Part shown: piece after piece, positions 33,830 to 42,930 of the stretch
How positions within the stretch are numbered: position 1 is the first letter of the stretch
Layout: each line of letters begins with the position of its first letter
Source of the DNA: Bacillota bacterium
GTDB taxonomy: Bacteria > Bacillota > Clostridia > Acetivibrionales > JAFADI01
Assembly: GCA_023424965.1 (NCBI GenBank)
Contig: JAFADI010000020.1
Coordinates: 1-64,000 of the forward strand
Direction: 5' to 3'
DNA length: 64,000 nt
Translations under genes and position numbers: made by a program
Notes under the pieces: generated by a model
Database searches by the model: none
The model's input: the letters and a program-made list of their open reading frames with translations, nothing else
Told to the model about the DNA's origin: nothing

Positions 33830-36289
33830 TTACATTTCCTTATAAAATTTCAAGTTGTGCTCGAAATCCGGGTCCAGGGTTTCCCCGTTCTTTGTGTATT
33901 TGCCGTAGCGGTTTTCCAGCTCCTTGACGGTTTTCGCGCGGGTATTCCTGAACTGGGTCGCCGGATCTGCAAAGAGGGGCTGCTTTTCAAGCTGCTCCCT
34001 GATGGGTCTGGAAAAGGGACAATGCCTGTACAGAATTCCCCGGACAACTTTGTTCAGCCGGACGACGCCCTTTGACTCATGGTTTATCCAGGTCTCATAG
34101 TCGGCAGTGAAAATGTCCCGCATCATATTCCTGTATTTCTGGACCTGTGCCTTTGTCTTTTCCTTGGCCTCTTCCGAGAGTTCCCTGTTTTTCTTGAAGA
34201 ACTGGATATAGTCGGTGTATTCCGAAGTGAGGGATTTCTGCGTTATGTCGTTCCAGGCAACTCCCATCATTGTGCGGCAAAGCTCCCAGCGGAAATTGCC
34301 CACCAGCTTCAGAAGCAGGTCGTACAGATTCTCTGCGGTAAAGGCGGGGAGCATCAAACGGCCGGGGGAGTTCCGGTTTCTTCCCGTGATCTCCTGCCAC
34401 ATGACTCCCCGGCTTCCGAAGACGGGGAGAAGGATGATATCCGGAAGGACCGCCTTCATGACAAATTCCTTTTCAATTCCCTTATCGGCATTTCGATAGG
34501 AGATTTCCCTGTGGAAGGCGGAAAAATCCGTCTCCAGAATCCGGTCCAGGCATTCGCTCACCAGTTCGGGCGTGACGATTGATTTCGAGAGTTCCCTTGT
34601 GATCATCTCCCGGTGCAGAACGGGAAAATACATGCTTATTTGCCCATGACACAGCTTGTTGTTGGTTCTGAACATGTTGCTTATTTCAAAATCCAGCCGT
34701 TTGTTCCTGTCGCCGTCATACTCAAGCTTGTCCTTTTCCGTGACGGCGCCCCGCCTTTTCAGCTCCCTGAAAACATCAAAATAATCCTGACCGAACTCAT
34801 CAATGGAGGGGTCCTTTTTCATGGAATAAATACTCTGGAGCCATTCGTTTATGCTGTATATGGGAAAGCGGGGAGCGGCCTGCTGCCTGCCGGTGAACTT
34901 GTAGAGGGCTGCAAGGCTTTCTTCATCCAAAAGCCTTTCGTCCATATAGCCGTAGGTGAGAAACATCTGATACAGCCGCTCGGAGTTTTTCTCTTCCGCC
35001 ACCCTTTTAAAAACCGACTGGTATATTTCAAAATAGATTTGTGTGATTGAGTTTTTTATGCTCCGCACCTGTTCATCCTGGGAAAGCTTGTCCTGTAGGC
35101 GTACAAAGGCATCCATGCTTCTGCGGAAGAGCAGGAGGCGTTCTTGGGGAAGCTCCGAATAAGCCAGGATTTTTTCCAGGCTGCCTTTCAGCTCTTCGGG
35201 GATGCCGCTGCTTTCTTTCTTGAGTTCAATGGAGGGGGAAGCCGCCTTTGCCCTGGAAAGCGCAAAATCCAGGTAACTGCTGTCCAGGCCCATATCGTGG
35301 CCGTACTGCTCCTTAAAAAGCAGCGCAAAGTCCTTTGCTTTACCGACGATATACTCCAGGGCTTCGAAAACCGCATCAACGTGCAGATTGTCTTTTTCGT
35401 TCATGGCAATGCGGTAATACTCGGCAAATATACAGCTATCGCTGTCGGAATACAGTTTTCCCATCAGAAGCTCGATATTCCGCAGAACCTCCTTCAGCTT
35501 CGCCTGAAGGTCGTCCAGCACCGATGCAGCATCGCAGCAGTGAAATTCACCGATGTAAGGGTCGGCCCCGAAAAAGCTTTTGCGGACATCGGCAGGAACA
35601 TTGGACAGGTGCTGGTAATAATCTTTTTTTGAAAGGGGACATAGGTCGCCGGTATCCGGTTCTGTTTCCGTAAGATCGGAATAATCCCGCTCCACGCTGG
35701 AAGCTTCATAGCCGGAAGGGAGCAGGATGCCTTTTTCCTTCATGGCTTCATAGATTTCCAGGCCTTCTCTGAAATACGTGCTTGAAGGAATGTGGGAGAA
35801 GCCGGCTTTTTCCCTTAAAGCCCAGTAAAACATGACCAGGTTGTTATTTATGACAGAAAGCTCTTTTTCCAGGCTCTCCAGATTTCTCAGCACTTCGGCG
35901 CAGCTTCCGGCCATGGCCGAAATTGCAGAAATGATATGCCACAAATAATCTGTTTTATTTTTTAAAAAGGTTCTTACCTGCTCCATCGTGGGCATCAGTA
36001 CGATTTGAAGGCTGCAGTCCTCGGAAGCCATATAGGTGAAAGAATGGTCCTTGCCGAGAAAGAGGTCGCCGATGCCGATAAAAATATTGGGGTCTATGGA
36101 AAACAACCTGTAGCTGCTGCCGGTGATTTCATTTTCAGAGAGGTTGCCGGGATTGTCGGAAGGTGAAATACACACATTTACCTGGCCAAGAGCGAGAATA
36201 TTCAATGATTGGGCTTTCTGTCCTTCATAAAAAATGCTTTCGTTTCTTTTGACGGAATAGTTACCGCTTTGGTTAAGGATTAGACTCAT
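33830..36289 (-). CDS. Large protein with CRP-like cyclic-nucleotide-binding N-terminus, otherwise unknown
   Basis: This 819-residue cytosolic protein begins with a beta-rich stretch (about 1-120) resembling a cyclic-nucleotide-binding/CRP barrel (YSVKRNESIFYEGQKAQSLNILALGQVNVCI...IGIGDLFLGK). It lacks the DNA-binding helix-turn-helix of CRP proteins. The remaining 700 residues are mainly helical, with a coiled coil near 130-160, and match no family I know; no membrane segment is evident. The ATG at 36289 is preferred as GGAG lies seven bases upstream. It stands alone between convergent and divergent genes. It could be a signal-binding scaffold; the function is unknown. Confidence 0.7.
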   Translation of the reverse strand: MSLILNQSGNYSVKRNESIFYEGQKAQSLNILALGQVNVCISPSDNPGNLSENEITGSSYRLFSIDPNIFIGIGDLFLGKDHSFTYMASEDCSLQIVLMPTMEQVRTFLKNKTDYLWHIISAISAMAGSCAEVLRNLESLEKELSVINNNLVMFYWALREKAGFSHIPSSTYFREGLEIYEAMKEKGILLPSGYEASSVERDYSDLTETEPDTGDLCPLSKKDYYQHLSNVPADVRKSFFGADPYIGEFHCCDAASVLDDLQAKLKEVLRNIELLMGKLYSDSDSCIFAEYYRIAMNEKDNLHVDAVFEALEYIVGKAKDFALLFKEQYGHDMGLDSSYLDFALSRAKAASPSIELKKESSGIPEELKGSLEKILAYSELPQERLLLFRRSMDAFVRLQDKLSQDEQVRSIKNSITQIYFEIYQSVFKRVAEEKNSERLYQMFLTYGYMDERLLDEESLAALYKFTGRQQAAPRFPIYSINEWLQSIYSMKKDPSIDEFGQDYFDVFRELKRRGAVTEKDKLEYDGDRNKRLDFEISNMFRTNNKLCHGQISMYFPVLHREMITRELSKSIVTPELVSECLDRILETDFSAFHREISYRNADKGIEKEFVMKAVLPDIILLPVFGSRGVMWQEITGRNRNSPGRLMLPAFTAENLYDLLLKLVGNFRWELCRTMMGVAWNDITQKSLTSEYTDYIQFFKKNRELSEEAKEKTKAQVQKYRNMMRDIFTADYETWINHESKGVVRLNKVVRGILYRHCPFSRPIREQLEKQPLFADPATQFRNTRAKTVKELENRYGKYTKNGETLDPDFEHNLKFYKEM

Positions 36290-36479
36290 TTTAATCTCCA
36301 TTTCCAGAGTGGATAAAATTCACTTTTGCTTGGAATAAGACAATATTTGACAATGTCAATATTTATTCTACAATAAACTTCCTGACATAACAAGTCTTTA
36401 CCCTTATGTTAACACCACGGGAGAAAGAATGATGCTGTGGCCCTAGAACGAATAGGCACAATGGCCTGAATGAAAAATT

Positions 36480-36517
36480 ACAAGGGCCTGCCACCCGGTC
36501 GAGTGACAGGCCCTTGT
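36480..36517 (-). terminator. Hairpin terminator of the coat-protein pair
   Basis: ACAAGGGCCTG (36480-36490) pairs with CAGGCCCTTGT (36507-36517), an 11-bp stem plus inner CAC/GTG, just after the last CotF-like gene on the minus strand. Confidence 0.8.
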
Positions 36518-36534
36518 ATGTAGAGTACTACGTA

Positions 36535-36780
36535 TCAGCTTCCGAACTGGGTTTTTACCTGCTGTATATCACTTTGTCCAGCCGGTGCGGCAGGCTTGTA
36601 AAAGCCCTTCTGTTCAGCCAGTTTATACAAATCGTACTGGAATGTCTCACTGCTATTGCGGATTTGTGTTATTGCCTGTCTGAACTGAGGATTTGCAGCC
36701 TGGGCTATGACGTTTGCATAACCGGTGAGGCTGCTGTTGATGGTTGACAAAATATCATTTACCATATCCTTTTCTTTCAT
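36535..36780 (-). CDS. Spore coat protein, CotF family (C-terminal-type)
   Basis: This 81-residue protein is largely helical. The opening KEKDMVNDILSTINSSLTGYANVIAQAANPQFRQAITQIRN is typical of CotF-like coat proteins, and the tail is rich in Gln, Pro and Ala. It follows the other small coat gene by 13 bp and has an AGGAGG site. It probably forms part of the inner spore coat and should be expressed in the mother cell. Confidence 0.78.
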   Translation of the reverse strand: MKEKDMVNDILSTINSSLTGYANVIAQAANPQFRQAITQIRNSSETFQYDLYKLAEQKGFYKPAAPAGQSDIQQVKTQFGS

Positions 36781-36793
36781 CGTGAATCCCTCC

Positions 36794-36979
36794 TTAACTT
36801 AAGAACGATATTAACTGCTGCTTCACATTCATTGCGTCCTGTGCGGACTTCTGGAACATCTGCTTGACCTGTGGATCCGTGCACTGCTGGGCGTAAGTTG
36901 ATAATTTTTGATATGCAGTTTCATGGGAACCAATAAGATGCCTTAAATTCTGAAGCTCCAGTTGATTTAACTGTGACAT
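36794..36979 (-). CDS. Small CotF-like spore coat protein
   Basis: This 61-residue helical protein (LNQLELQNLRHLIGSHETAYQKLSTYAQQCTDPQVKQMFQ) resembles the four-helix half of CotF and ferritin-like coat proteins. It is the first gene of a two-gene operon with the 81-residue CotF protein. GAAGGGAG precedes the ATG. A sporulation sigma promoter is expected upstream, but I could not define one. Confidence 0.75.
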   Translation of the reverse strand: MSQLNQLELQNLRHLIGSHETAYQKLSTYAQQCTDPQVKQMFQKSAQDAMNVKQQLISFLS

Positions 36980-37172
36980 GAAAACAACTCCCTTCTTCGG
37001 TTTATTTCACTGTATATTATTTTTATTATGGGGTAAAAATATTCTGCTTCAAGACATCTTCTGAAAATAATTGTACGGGATAAAAATACGTTCCAGTATG
37101 TGCCGCCCATCTTGTAGTTTTTTGCAGGGTATAATAAAATTGTTAGTGAAACTTTCCTCATGAGGTGTGCTT

Positions 37173-39578
37173 ATGGCTGAAAAAAGGCAACATGACATTC
37201 AAAACTGCGATCAATGCGAAGAGGAACTGAAAAAATGTTCCGACAGCCTTGAGGAAATTGACGGCAGAAGAACCGCTCAACTGGAAAAACTCAACGAGGA
37301 CCTGCAGCGGGAGGTGGCCGAGCGAAAGAAGACGGAGGCCGAGCTGGAGCAGCGCTCCACATTGCTGTCAACACTCCTTGACGTCTCCAATATGATCTCC
37401 TCTACGCTGGAACTGCGGCCTCTTTTGGAAGCAGTCCTGGACAGGCTCAGGACCATTATTGACTACAGGGATGCCCAGATATTTTCAATTGATGAGAATA
37501 TTGCGGAAGTGATTGCCCAGCGCAGCTCTCTGGCGGGAAAACGGTCCTTCAATCACAGGCTTCCGCTGGAGAAGATTCCCTGGGGCTGTGAGATCGTAAA
37601 CTCAAAGCGGCCTTTGCTCATTCCGGATTTATGGGAGCAAAGCTCCATGGCGGAGGGATTGAAGGAGTCTTTTGAAGAATATTATCCCGGAACATTTGAA
37701 AATATAAGGTCCTGGATGGGAATCCCCCTGATTATGAAGGAGAGGGTTATCGGTGTTCTCACGGTGGACCATGAATTGCCTGATTTTTATAATTCCCAGC
37801 ACGTATTCCTAGGGATGGCCTTTGCCAATCAGGCGGCAATTGAATATGAAAATGCCAGGCTTTACAATGAGACCATTCAAAAGGCCGATGAGCTGAAAAC
37901 CATGTTTGCCGTTCAACAGGCAATTACAAGCCGCCTGGATAAGGATGCGGTGCTCCAGCTTATTGCGGATGAGTCCAGAAGGCTGACCAATGCGGGAAGA
38001 ACCGCCGTTTTTATGGTGGAAAACGAGGAACTGGTTCTCTCGGTTTTCTCCGGCAAGGACAGCAGAAAGTTCCTGGGATACCGCATGCCGATGGACAAGT
38101 CCCATCTGGGGAAAACGCTTATGGCAGGGAAAAGTGAAGTTATCAACGACACCGCAAAAGTGGAAGAGTCGGTACAAAAGGGCCTTATCCAGGAAGCGCA
38201 GGTGAAGTCCTTTTTAAGCGTACCTTTGATGGCGGGAGAAAGGCCCATCGGTGTCATCGCCGTTGTGGACAAGATAAACGGGGGCTTTGGTGCCGAGGAT
38301 GAACGCATCCTGAGCCTTCTGGCTTCGGCTGCCGTCATCGGCCTTGAAAACTCAAGACTGTATGAGGAGGAACAGCGACGGCATATGGAGGACCAGCGCA
38401 GAAGAAGTGTGGCGGAGGGCCTGAGGGATTTATTGTCTGTATTGAATTCCAACAGGCCCATGAGCGAGGTCTTCGACTATATCATCGATCAGGCTGTCCG
38501 AATGATGAATACCGACACCGGGGCACTTTACCGGCTGGAAAAGGACAAAGACCTGCTGACCATTGAGGCCTCAAGGGGATTGACGGGGGAATACACCTCC
38601 AGCATGTCCGTACCTCTCGGCATGGGCGTGGTGGGAAGAGCGGTAATACAGCGGCAGCCCGTGGTGGAGGTGGATATGTCCAGAGCTCTGACCCTTACGG
38701 GCAGTTTCTACGACGATCCCGGAAGAAAGCCCCTGCTTGACTGGCTTGCGGAACGATGCAAAGGAATGCTGGCGGTTCCTCTGTTTTGCAAGGATGAGGT
38801 TTACGGTGGCATTGTACTTTATTATTCGGAGGCCAAGGATTTTACCGGAGAAGAAATAGACCTGGCCATGGCTTTTGCCGACCAGGCGGCCCTGGCCATA
38901 GACAACGCAAGACTCCGGGCCCAGTCACAGGAGATAGCCGTGGCGGCGGAAAGGAGCAGGCTTGCCCGTGACCTTCACGACGCCGTGACCCAGACACTTT
39001 TTTCTGCGAGCCTTATTGCAGAGGTGCTTCCTAAGATATGGAAGAGAAACCAGGAAGAAGGACTCAAGCGTCTGGATGAGCTGCGGCAGCTCACACGGGG
39101 GGCTCTGGCAGAAATGAGGACGCTGCTGCTTGAATTGAGGCCTGCCACCTTGGCCGAATCGGGGCTGAAAGAACTGCTGACCCATCTTACCCAGGCTTTT
39201 GGGGGAAGAGCGCGGATTCCGGCAAATTTGGCCATCGAGGGACAGTCCCTTTTGCCCGTTGACGTAAAGATCGCAATTTACCGGATCGCCCAGGAGGCAT
39301 TAAACAATATAGCGAAACACTCCGGTGCCACGGAGGTTGAGATAAACCTGACGGCAGGCCCGCAGGAGGAAGACGGAACGGGAACGGTGGAACTGAGGAT
39401 AAAAGACAATGGAAAAGGCTTTGAACCCTGCAACATCCCCGCGGACCATCTGGGTCTGGGAATCATGAGGGAGAGGGCGGAAGCCGCGGGGGCGAAGCTG
39501 TGGATTACCAGCAGCACCGGCATGGGAACTGAGGTAAAGGTAATGTGGAAGGGCCGTGAAAAGGAGGAATGGGAATGA
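37173..39578 (+). CDS. GAF-domain sensor histidine kinase (NarL/DesK type)
   Basis: This 801-residue cytosolic kinase has an N-terminal coiled coil (about 1-58), three GAF sensor domains (about 65-235, 240-400 and 415-585), a HisKA_3 dimerisation domain with the phosphoacceptor His in SRLARDLHDAVTQTLF (about 605), and an ATPase domain with N box IYRIAQEALNNIAKHSGA and G box DNGKGF. There is no membrane segment, so the signal is intracellular. The ATG at 37173 follows TGAGGTG. Its stop overlaps the start of the response regulator gene. Confidence 0.92.
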   Translation: MAEKRQHDIQNCDQCEEELKKCSDSLEEIDGRRTAQLEKLNEDLQREVAERKKTEAELEQRSTLLSTLLDVSNMISSTLELRPLLEAVLDRLRTIIDYRDAQIFSIDENIAEVIAQRSSLAGKRSFNHRLPLEKIPWGCEIVNSKRPLLIPDLWEQSSMAEGLKESFEEYYPGTFENIRSWMGIPLIMKERVIGVLTVDHELPDFYNSQHVFLGMAFANQAAIEYENARLYNETIQKADELKTMFAVQQAITSRLDKDAVLQLIADESRRLTNAGRTAVFMVENEELVLSVFSGKDSRKFLGYRMPMDKSHLGKTLMAGKSEVINDTAKVEESVQKGLIQEAQVKSFLSVPLMAGERPIGVIAVVDKINGGFGAEDERILSLLASAAVIGLENSRLYEEEQRRHMEDQRRRSVAEGLRDLLSVLNSNRPMSEVFDYIIDQAVRMMNTDTGALYRLEKDKDLLTIEASRGLTGEYTSSMSVPLGMGVVGRAVIQRQPVVEVDMSRALTLTGSFYDDPGRKPLLDWLAERCKGMLAVPLFCKDEVYGGIVLYYSEAKDFTGEEIDLAMAFADQAALAIDNARLRAQSQEIAVAAERSRLARDLHDAVTQTLFSASLIAEVLPKIWKRNQEEGLKRLDELRQLTRGALAEMRTLLLELRPATLAESGLKELLTHLTQAFGGRARIPANLAIEGQSLLPVDVKIAIYRIAQEALNNIAKHSGATEVEINLTAGPQEEDGTGTVELRIKDNGKGFEPCNIPADHLGLGIMRERAEAAGAKLWITSSTGMGTEVKVMWKGREKEEWE

Positions 39579-40216
39579 GCACGCAGGACACAATACGGAT
39601 AATGCTTGTAGACGACCATGCGGTGGTGCGCAGTGGTCTTGCCACATTTTTGATGATCAATGACGACTTTGACCTGGTGGGCGAAGCAGCCAACGGGTCG
39701 GAGGCCGTGGAGATGTGCGGAAGGACCAGGCCGGATGTGATTCTGATGGATTTGATGATGCCGGTGATGGATGGGGCTGCGGCTACCCGTGAGATAAAAA
39801 AGAAATTTTCCGGGGTGCAGGTGATCATCCTGACCAGCTTCAAAGAGCAAAAGCTTGTAGAAGAAGCACTTCAGGCGGGAGCCATCGGATATCTCCTGAA
39901 AGACGTGTCGGCAGAGGAGCTTTCTACCGCCATACGATCTGCGAAGCTGGGCAGGCCAACCCTTTCCCCGGAGGCCACGCAAGCCCTTATAAGCGTGGCA
40001 AGGCATACCAATGAGCCGCAGTATGACCTGACGGCAAGAGAACTGGAAATATTGAAGTTGATGACGGAGGGACTCAGCAACCCTGAGATAGCGGAACAGT
40101 TGGTAGTAAGCCGCTCCACCGTCAAATTCCATGTGAGCAGCATCCTGTCCAAGCTGGGGGTCGACAGCCGTACCGAGGCTGTGGCTTTGGCCCTTCAAAG
40201 TAAAATCGTGGAATGA
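39575..40216 (+). CDS. NarL/LuxR-type response regulator
   Basis: This 213-residue partner of the kinase has a receiver domain with acidic pair DDH, phosphoacceptor Asp in VILMDLMMP and Lys in YLLKDV, then a LuxR helix-turn-helix (LTARELEILKLMTEGLSNPEIAEQLVVSRSTVKFHVSSILSKLGV). The ATG at 39575 overlaps the kinase TGA and follows AAGGAGG (39561-39567); the ATG at 39569 is too close to that site. The target genes are unknown, and there is a strong terminator after it. Confidence 0.93.
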   Translation: MSTQDTIRIMLVDDHAVVRSGLATFLMINDDFDLVGEAANGSEAVEMCGRTRPDVILMDLMMPVMDGAAATREIKKKFSGVQVIILTSFKEQKLVEEALQAGAIGYLLKDVSAEELSTAIRSAKLGRPTLSPEATQALISVARHTNEPQYDLTARELEILKLMTEGLSNPEIAEQLVVSRSTVKFHVSSILSKLGVDSRTEAVALALQSKIVE

Positions 40217-40270
40217 ATTGATTTTCAACCTGGCCAGATGGCCAGGTCAAATATTAGCCTGTAGGCCAAT

Positions 40271-40311
40271 AAAAATCCCCCCTGGTGACTGATGTACCAG
40301 GGGGGATTTTT
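40271..40311 (+). terminator. Strong bidirectional terminator
   Basis: AAAAATCCCCCCTGGT (40271-40286) pairs perfectly with 40296-40311 over 16 bp, ending in five T residues. A smaller hairpin CCTGGCCA/TGGCCAGG lies just before it. Confidence 0.93.
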
Positions 40312-40386
40312 ATTTACAATAGTATCATAGAGAAAAAAATTGAAACTGAACTTTAAAAATAGTGTAAATATGATAGAGGTGAAGGA

Positions 40387-40776
40387 ATGCGCATTTTACT
40401 GGCAGATGACCAAAGAGATGTAAGGTCCGGACTGAAAATCCTCCTGGAGCAGCAGGCTCATATGGATATCGTGGGAGAGGCAGCCGGAACCGTAGAACTT
40501 CTGGATAGGGCGAAGGCGCTGCAGCCTGATCTGGTGCTTCTGGACTGGGAACTGCCGGGACAGGGAGGAAAAAAAATCATACCCCAATTGCGGGAATGCT
40601 GTCCAAAATTGAAAATAGTGGCCTTAAGTGCAAGGCCTGAAGCGGGAAAGGCCGCCATGTCCTCGGGCGCGGACGGCTTTGTCAGCAAAAGTGATCAGCC
40701 GGATAGGCTGCTTGAAATAATTAATGAATTTGTGGCAAGAGGTGAAGGGACATGCAATTTACAGACAACGAATTGA
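40387..40776 (+). CDS. Stand-alone receiver domain protein
   Basis: This 129-residue receiver has the acidic pair in LLADDQRD, the phosphoacceptor Asp in LVLLDWELPG, Ser in ALSAR and Lys in FVSKSDQP, but no output domain. It overlaps the following sigma-factor gene by 25 bp, so both are made together. A receiver without an effector usually acts by binding a partner protein; here the sigma factor, or a missing anti-sigma, is the obvious candidate. The cognate kinase is not identified; the GAF kinase upstream is a possibility. Confidence 0.85.
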   Translation: MRILLADDQRDVRSGLKILLEQQAHMDIVGEAAGTVELLDRAKALQPDLVLLDWELPGQGGKKIIPQLRECCPKLKIVALSARPEAGKAAMSSGADGFVSKSDQPDRLLEIINEFVARGEGTCNLQTTN

Positions 40777-41300
40777 TCGAAAGATCTCTCAAGGGAGACC
40801 AGGATTCATTTGCAGAACTGGTTTCGAGGTATAAAAAGCTCATATACAGCGTCGTATACTATTACGTAAAAGACAATGAAGAAATACGTGACATATCGCA
40901 GGAGGTATTCCTCAGGATTTACAAATCCCTTGGCAGCTTCAACAGGCAGTATAAATTTTCAACCTGGGCTGTAAAGATTGCCACCAATCTCTGCCTGGAT
41001 ATGATAAGGAAGAAAAAGATCAATTCCATCCCCATTGAAGACATTGAGGTCATGTCCAGAGATGAGGATACGCCCGAAAAGCATTATCTGGGCAAGGAAA
41101 GGACGAACGAAATAAAGCGGGCCATCAGCAGGCTGCCGGAAAAGTACAGGACGCTGATCATCCTGTACCATGAAAAAGGCGCAAGCTATAAAGACATGTC
41201 GGAAATGCTGGAACAGCCCATGTCCATCATAAAAAACAGGCTGTACAGGGCGAGACTGGCCTTGAGGGACAGTCTGACAGGTCTGGAGTGCAAGGCCTGA
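40752..41300 (+). CDS. ECF-type RNA polymerase sigma factor
   Basis: This 182-residue sigma factor has region 2 (SFAELVSRYKKLIYSVVYYYVKDNEEIRDISQEVFLRIYK, with FSTWAVKIATNLCLDMIRKKK) and region 4 (LPEKYRTLIILYHEKGASYKDMSEMLEQPMSIIKNRLYRAR). It starts inside the receiver gene, after GGTGAAGGGA. No anti-sigma gene follows: the next gene is a cytosolic FAD enzyme with its own promoter. Control by the coupled receiver is therefore plausible. Confidence 0.88.
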   Translation: MQFTDNELIERSLKGDQDSFAELVSRYKKLIYSVVYYYVKDNEEIRDISQEVFLRIYKSLGSFNRQYKFSTWAVKIATNLCLDMIRKKKINSIPIEDIEVMSRDEDTPEKHYLGKERTNEIKRAISRLPEKYRTLIILYHEKGASYKDMSEMLEQPMSIIKNRLYRARLALRDSLTGLECKA

Positions 41301-41329
41301 CAGCAAACATCCTACTTCACAAAAAAGCA

Positions 41330-41358
41330 TTGTCAAAACAGCAGTTTGACTTTATAAT
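41330..41358 (+). promoter_or_regulatory. Sigma-A promoter of the FAD-enzyme leader
   Basis: TTGTCA (41330-41335) and TATAAT (41353-41358) are 17 bp apart. The transcript would start near 41365, about 130 nt before the start codon, leaving room for the structured leader. Confidence 0.75.
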
Positions 41359-41401
41359 AATTTTGTTAAGGAAGCAACATCAAATTGTAGTGAGACAATG
41401 G

Positions 41402-41474
41402 GGAATGGCGGCAGAGCCGGGGCTTGACCGTTGTGCACCGAAGGGTGCCGGCCTTCGGCGGGAGCCGCTGTTCC
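41402..41474 (+). ncRNA. Structured leader RNA upstream of the FAD-dependent enzyme (unidentified)
   Basis: A closing stem GGAA/TTCC and GCGGC/GCCGC (41402-41412 with 41464-41474, interrupted by a TG/TG mismatch) encloses hairpins AGCC/GGCT (41415-41424), GCACC-GAAG-GGTGC (41435-41448) and GCC-TTC-GGC (41451-41459). The GC content is far above that of the flanks. The compact multi-hairpin layout resembles a riboswitch aptamer, but I cannot match it to a known class. Confidence 0.5.
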
Positions 41475-41493
41475 TAAGAAAGGCGTGAATTTA

Positions 41494-42873
41494 ATGAAGA
41501 AGTATGATGTTATTATCGTTGGTGCAGGTGCCAGCGGTATTTTTACGGCTTTTGAGCTGATGCAGATAAACAGGGACATCAAGGTTTTAGTGATAGAGAA
41601 GGGACACGCTCTTGACAGGAGGAAATGTCCCATTGACGGAAAGAAGATAAAAGCCTGCTGCAACTGCAGCATATGCAATATCGTCAACGGCTTCGGAGGA
41701 AGCGGAAGCATGTCCGACGGCAAATACAACATTACCAACAATTTCGGCGGGGAACTGTACAAGTATGTGGGCTGGAATGAAGCCATCGACCTGATGCAGT
41801 ATGTGGATGAGGTGAACTGCAGGATGGGCGGCGAGGGCGCCAAGCTTTATTCCACTGCCGATTCCCAGTTGAAGACCCAGGCCCTGCGGCACGACCTGCA
41901 CCTCCTGGACGCACAGGTGAGGCATTTCGGCACCGACAGAAACCTGGTGATACTTTCCAATCTATATGAGTACCTGAAGGATAAGGTTGAGATCCTTTTC
42001 AACACGGAAGTGTGCGAAGTTGCAACGAGTGAGGAGGGGTACTCCGTCAGCACTCCCGGGGAAGAGTACGACTGCCGCTACCTTGTGCTTGCCACGGGCA
42101 GGTCCGGCTCAAAATGGATATCCAATGTCTGCAGCAAGCTGGGCATCAAAACCCTGAGCAACAGGGTGGACATCGGTGTGCGTGTGGAGCTTCCGGCGGC
42201 GGTTTTCGCCCACATTACCGACGACGTCTATGAGAGCAAGATCGTATACCGTACCGCAAAGTATTCCGATGCGGTCAGGACCTTCTGCATGAACCCCTAT
42301 GGAGAGGTGGTGACGGAGAACACCAACGGTATTGTGACGGTTAACGGACACAGCTATGCCGACCCCAAGCTCCGTACGGAAAATACAAATTTTGCTCTGC
42401 TGGTTTCAAATAATTTTACAGAGCCCTTTAAGGACAGCAATGAATACGGTGAATCTATCGCACGGTTGAGCAACATGCTGGGCGGGGGCGTACTGGTGCA
42501 AAGATTCGGCGATCTGGTAAAAGGCAAGAGGACAAATGAGCACAGGCTGGCCCAGAGCTTTACAAGGCCTACCCTCAACGCCACTCCCGGAGACCTGAGC
42601 CTTGTAATTCCAAAGAGGCAGCTGGACGACATCATTGAAATGATATACGCCCTGGACAAAATTGCTCCCGGTACGGCAAATGAGAGCACTCTGCTCTACG
42701 GTGTAGAGGTGAAATTCTACAACTCAAAGGTTGAGGTGGACAAGAACCTGGAGACAAAGCTGCCGGGACTCTATGTGCTGGGAGACAGCTCCGGAGTGAC
42801 CCATTCCCTGTCCCAGGCTTCCGCCAGCGGTGTCTATGCCGCAAGGCTCCTTGGAGAAAAGTTCAAAAATTGA
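41494..42873 (+). CDS. FAD/NAD(P)-dependent oxidoreductase of the COG2509 type
   Basis: This 459-residue flavoprotein begins with the FAD-binding motif VIIVGAGASGIFTAFEL and ends with the second FAD contact LYVLGDSSGVTHSLSQASASG. A cysteine-rich segment, CPIDGKKIKACCNCSICNIVNGFGGSGSMSDGKYNI (about 46-81), marks the uncharacterised FAD-dependent dehydrogenase group. The reaction is unknown. The ATG at 41494 is preferred over an in-frame GTG at 41485; AAAGG lies ten bases upstream. It has its own promoter and a structured leader, so its expression is probably regulated by a small molecule or by growth state. Confidence 0.82.
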   Translation: MKKYDVIIVGAGASGIFTAFELMQINRDIKVLVIEKGHALDRRKCPIDGKKIKACCNCSICNIVNGFGGSGSMSDGKYNITNNFGGELYKYVGWNEAIDLMQYVDEVNCRMGGEGAKLYSTADSQLKTQALRHDLHLLDAQVRHFGTDRNLVILSNLYEYLKDKVEILFNTEVCEVATSEEGYSVSTPGEEYDCRYLVLATGRSGSKWISNVCSKLGIKTLSNRVDIGVRVELPAAVFAHITDDVYESKIVYRTAKYSDAVRTFCMNPYGEVVTENTNGIVTVNGHSYADPKLRTENTNFALLVSNNFTEPFKDSNEYGESIARLSNMLGGGVLVQRFGDLVKGKRTNEHRLAQSFTRPTLNATPGDLSLVIPKRQLDDIIEMIYALDKIAPGTANESTLLYGVEVKFYNSKVEVDKNLETKLPGLYVLGDSSGVTHSLSQASASGVYAARLLGEKFKN

Positions 42874-42886
42874 TTCGTGGCATATG

Positions 42887-42917
42887 AGGGCTGCCGGCAT
42901 AATACGCCGCCAGCCCT
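42887..42917 (+). terminator. Convergent hairpin terminator
   Basis: AGGGCTG/CAGCCCT plus CGGC/GCCG forms an 11-bp stem with opposed bulged C residues, lying between the FAD-enzyme gene and the minus-strand cooS. Confidence 0.7.
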
Positions 42918-42930
42918 TTGCTATTTTCCC

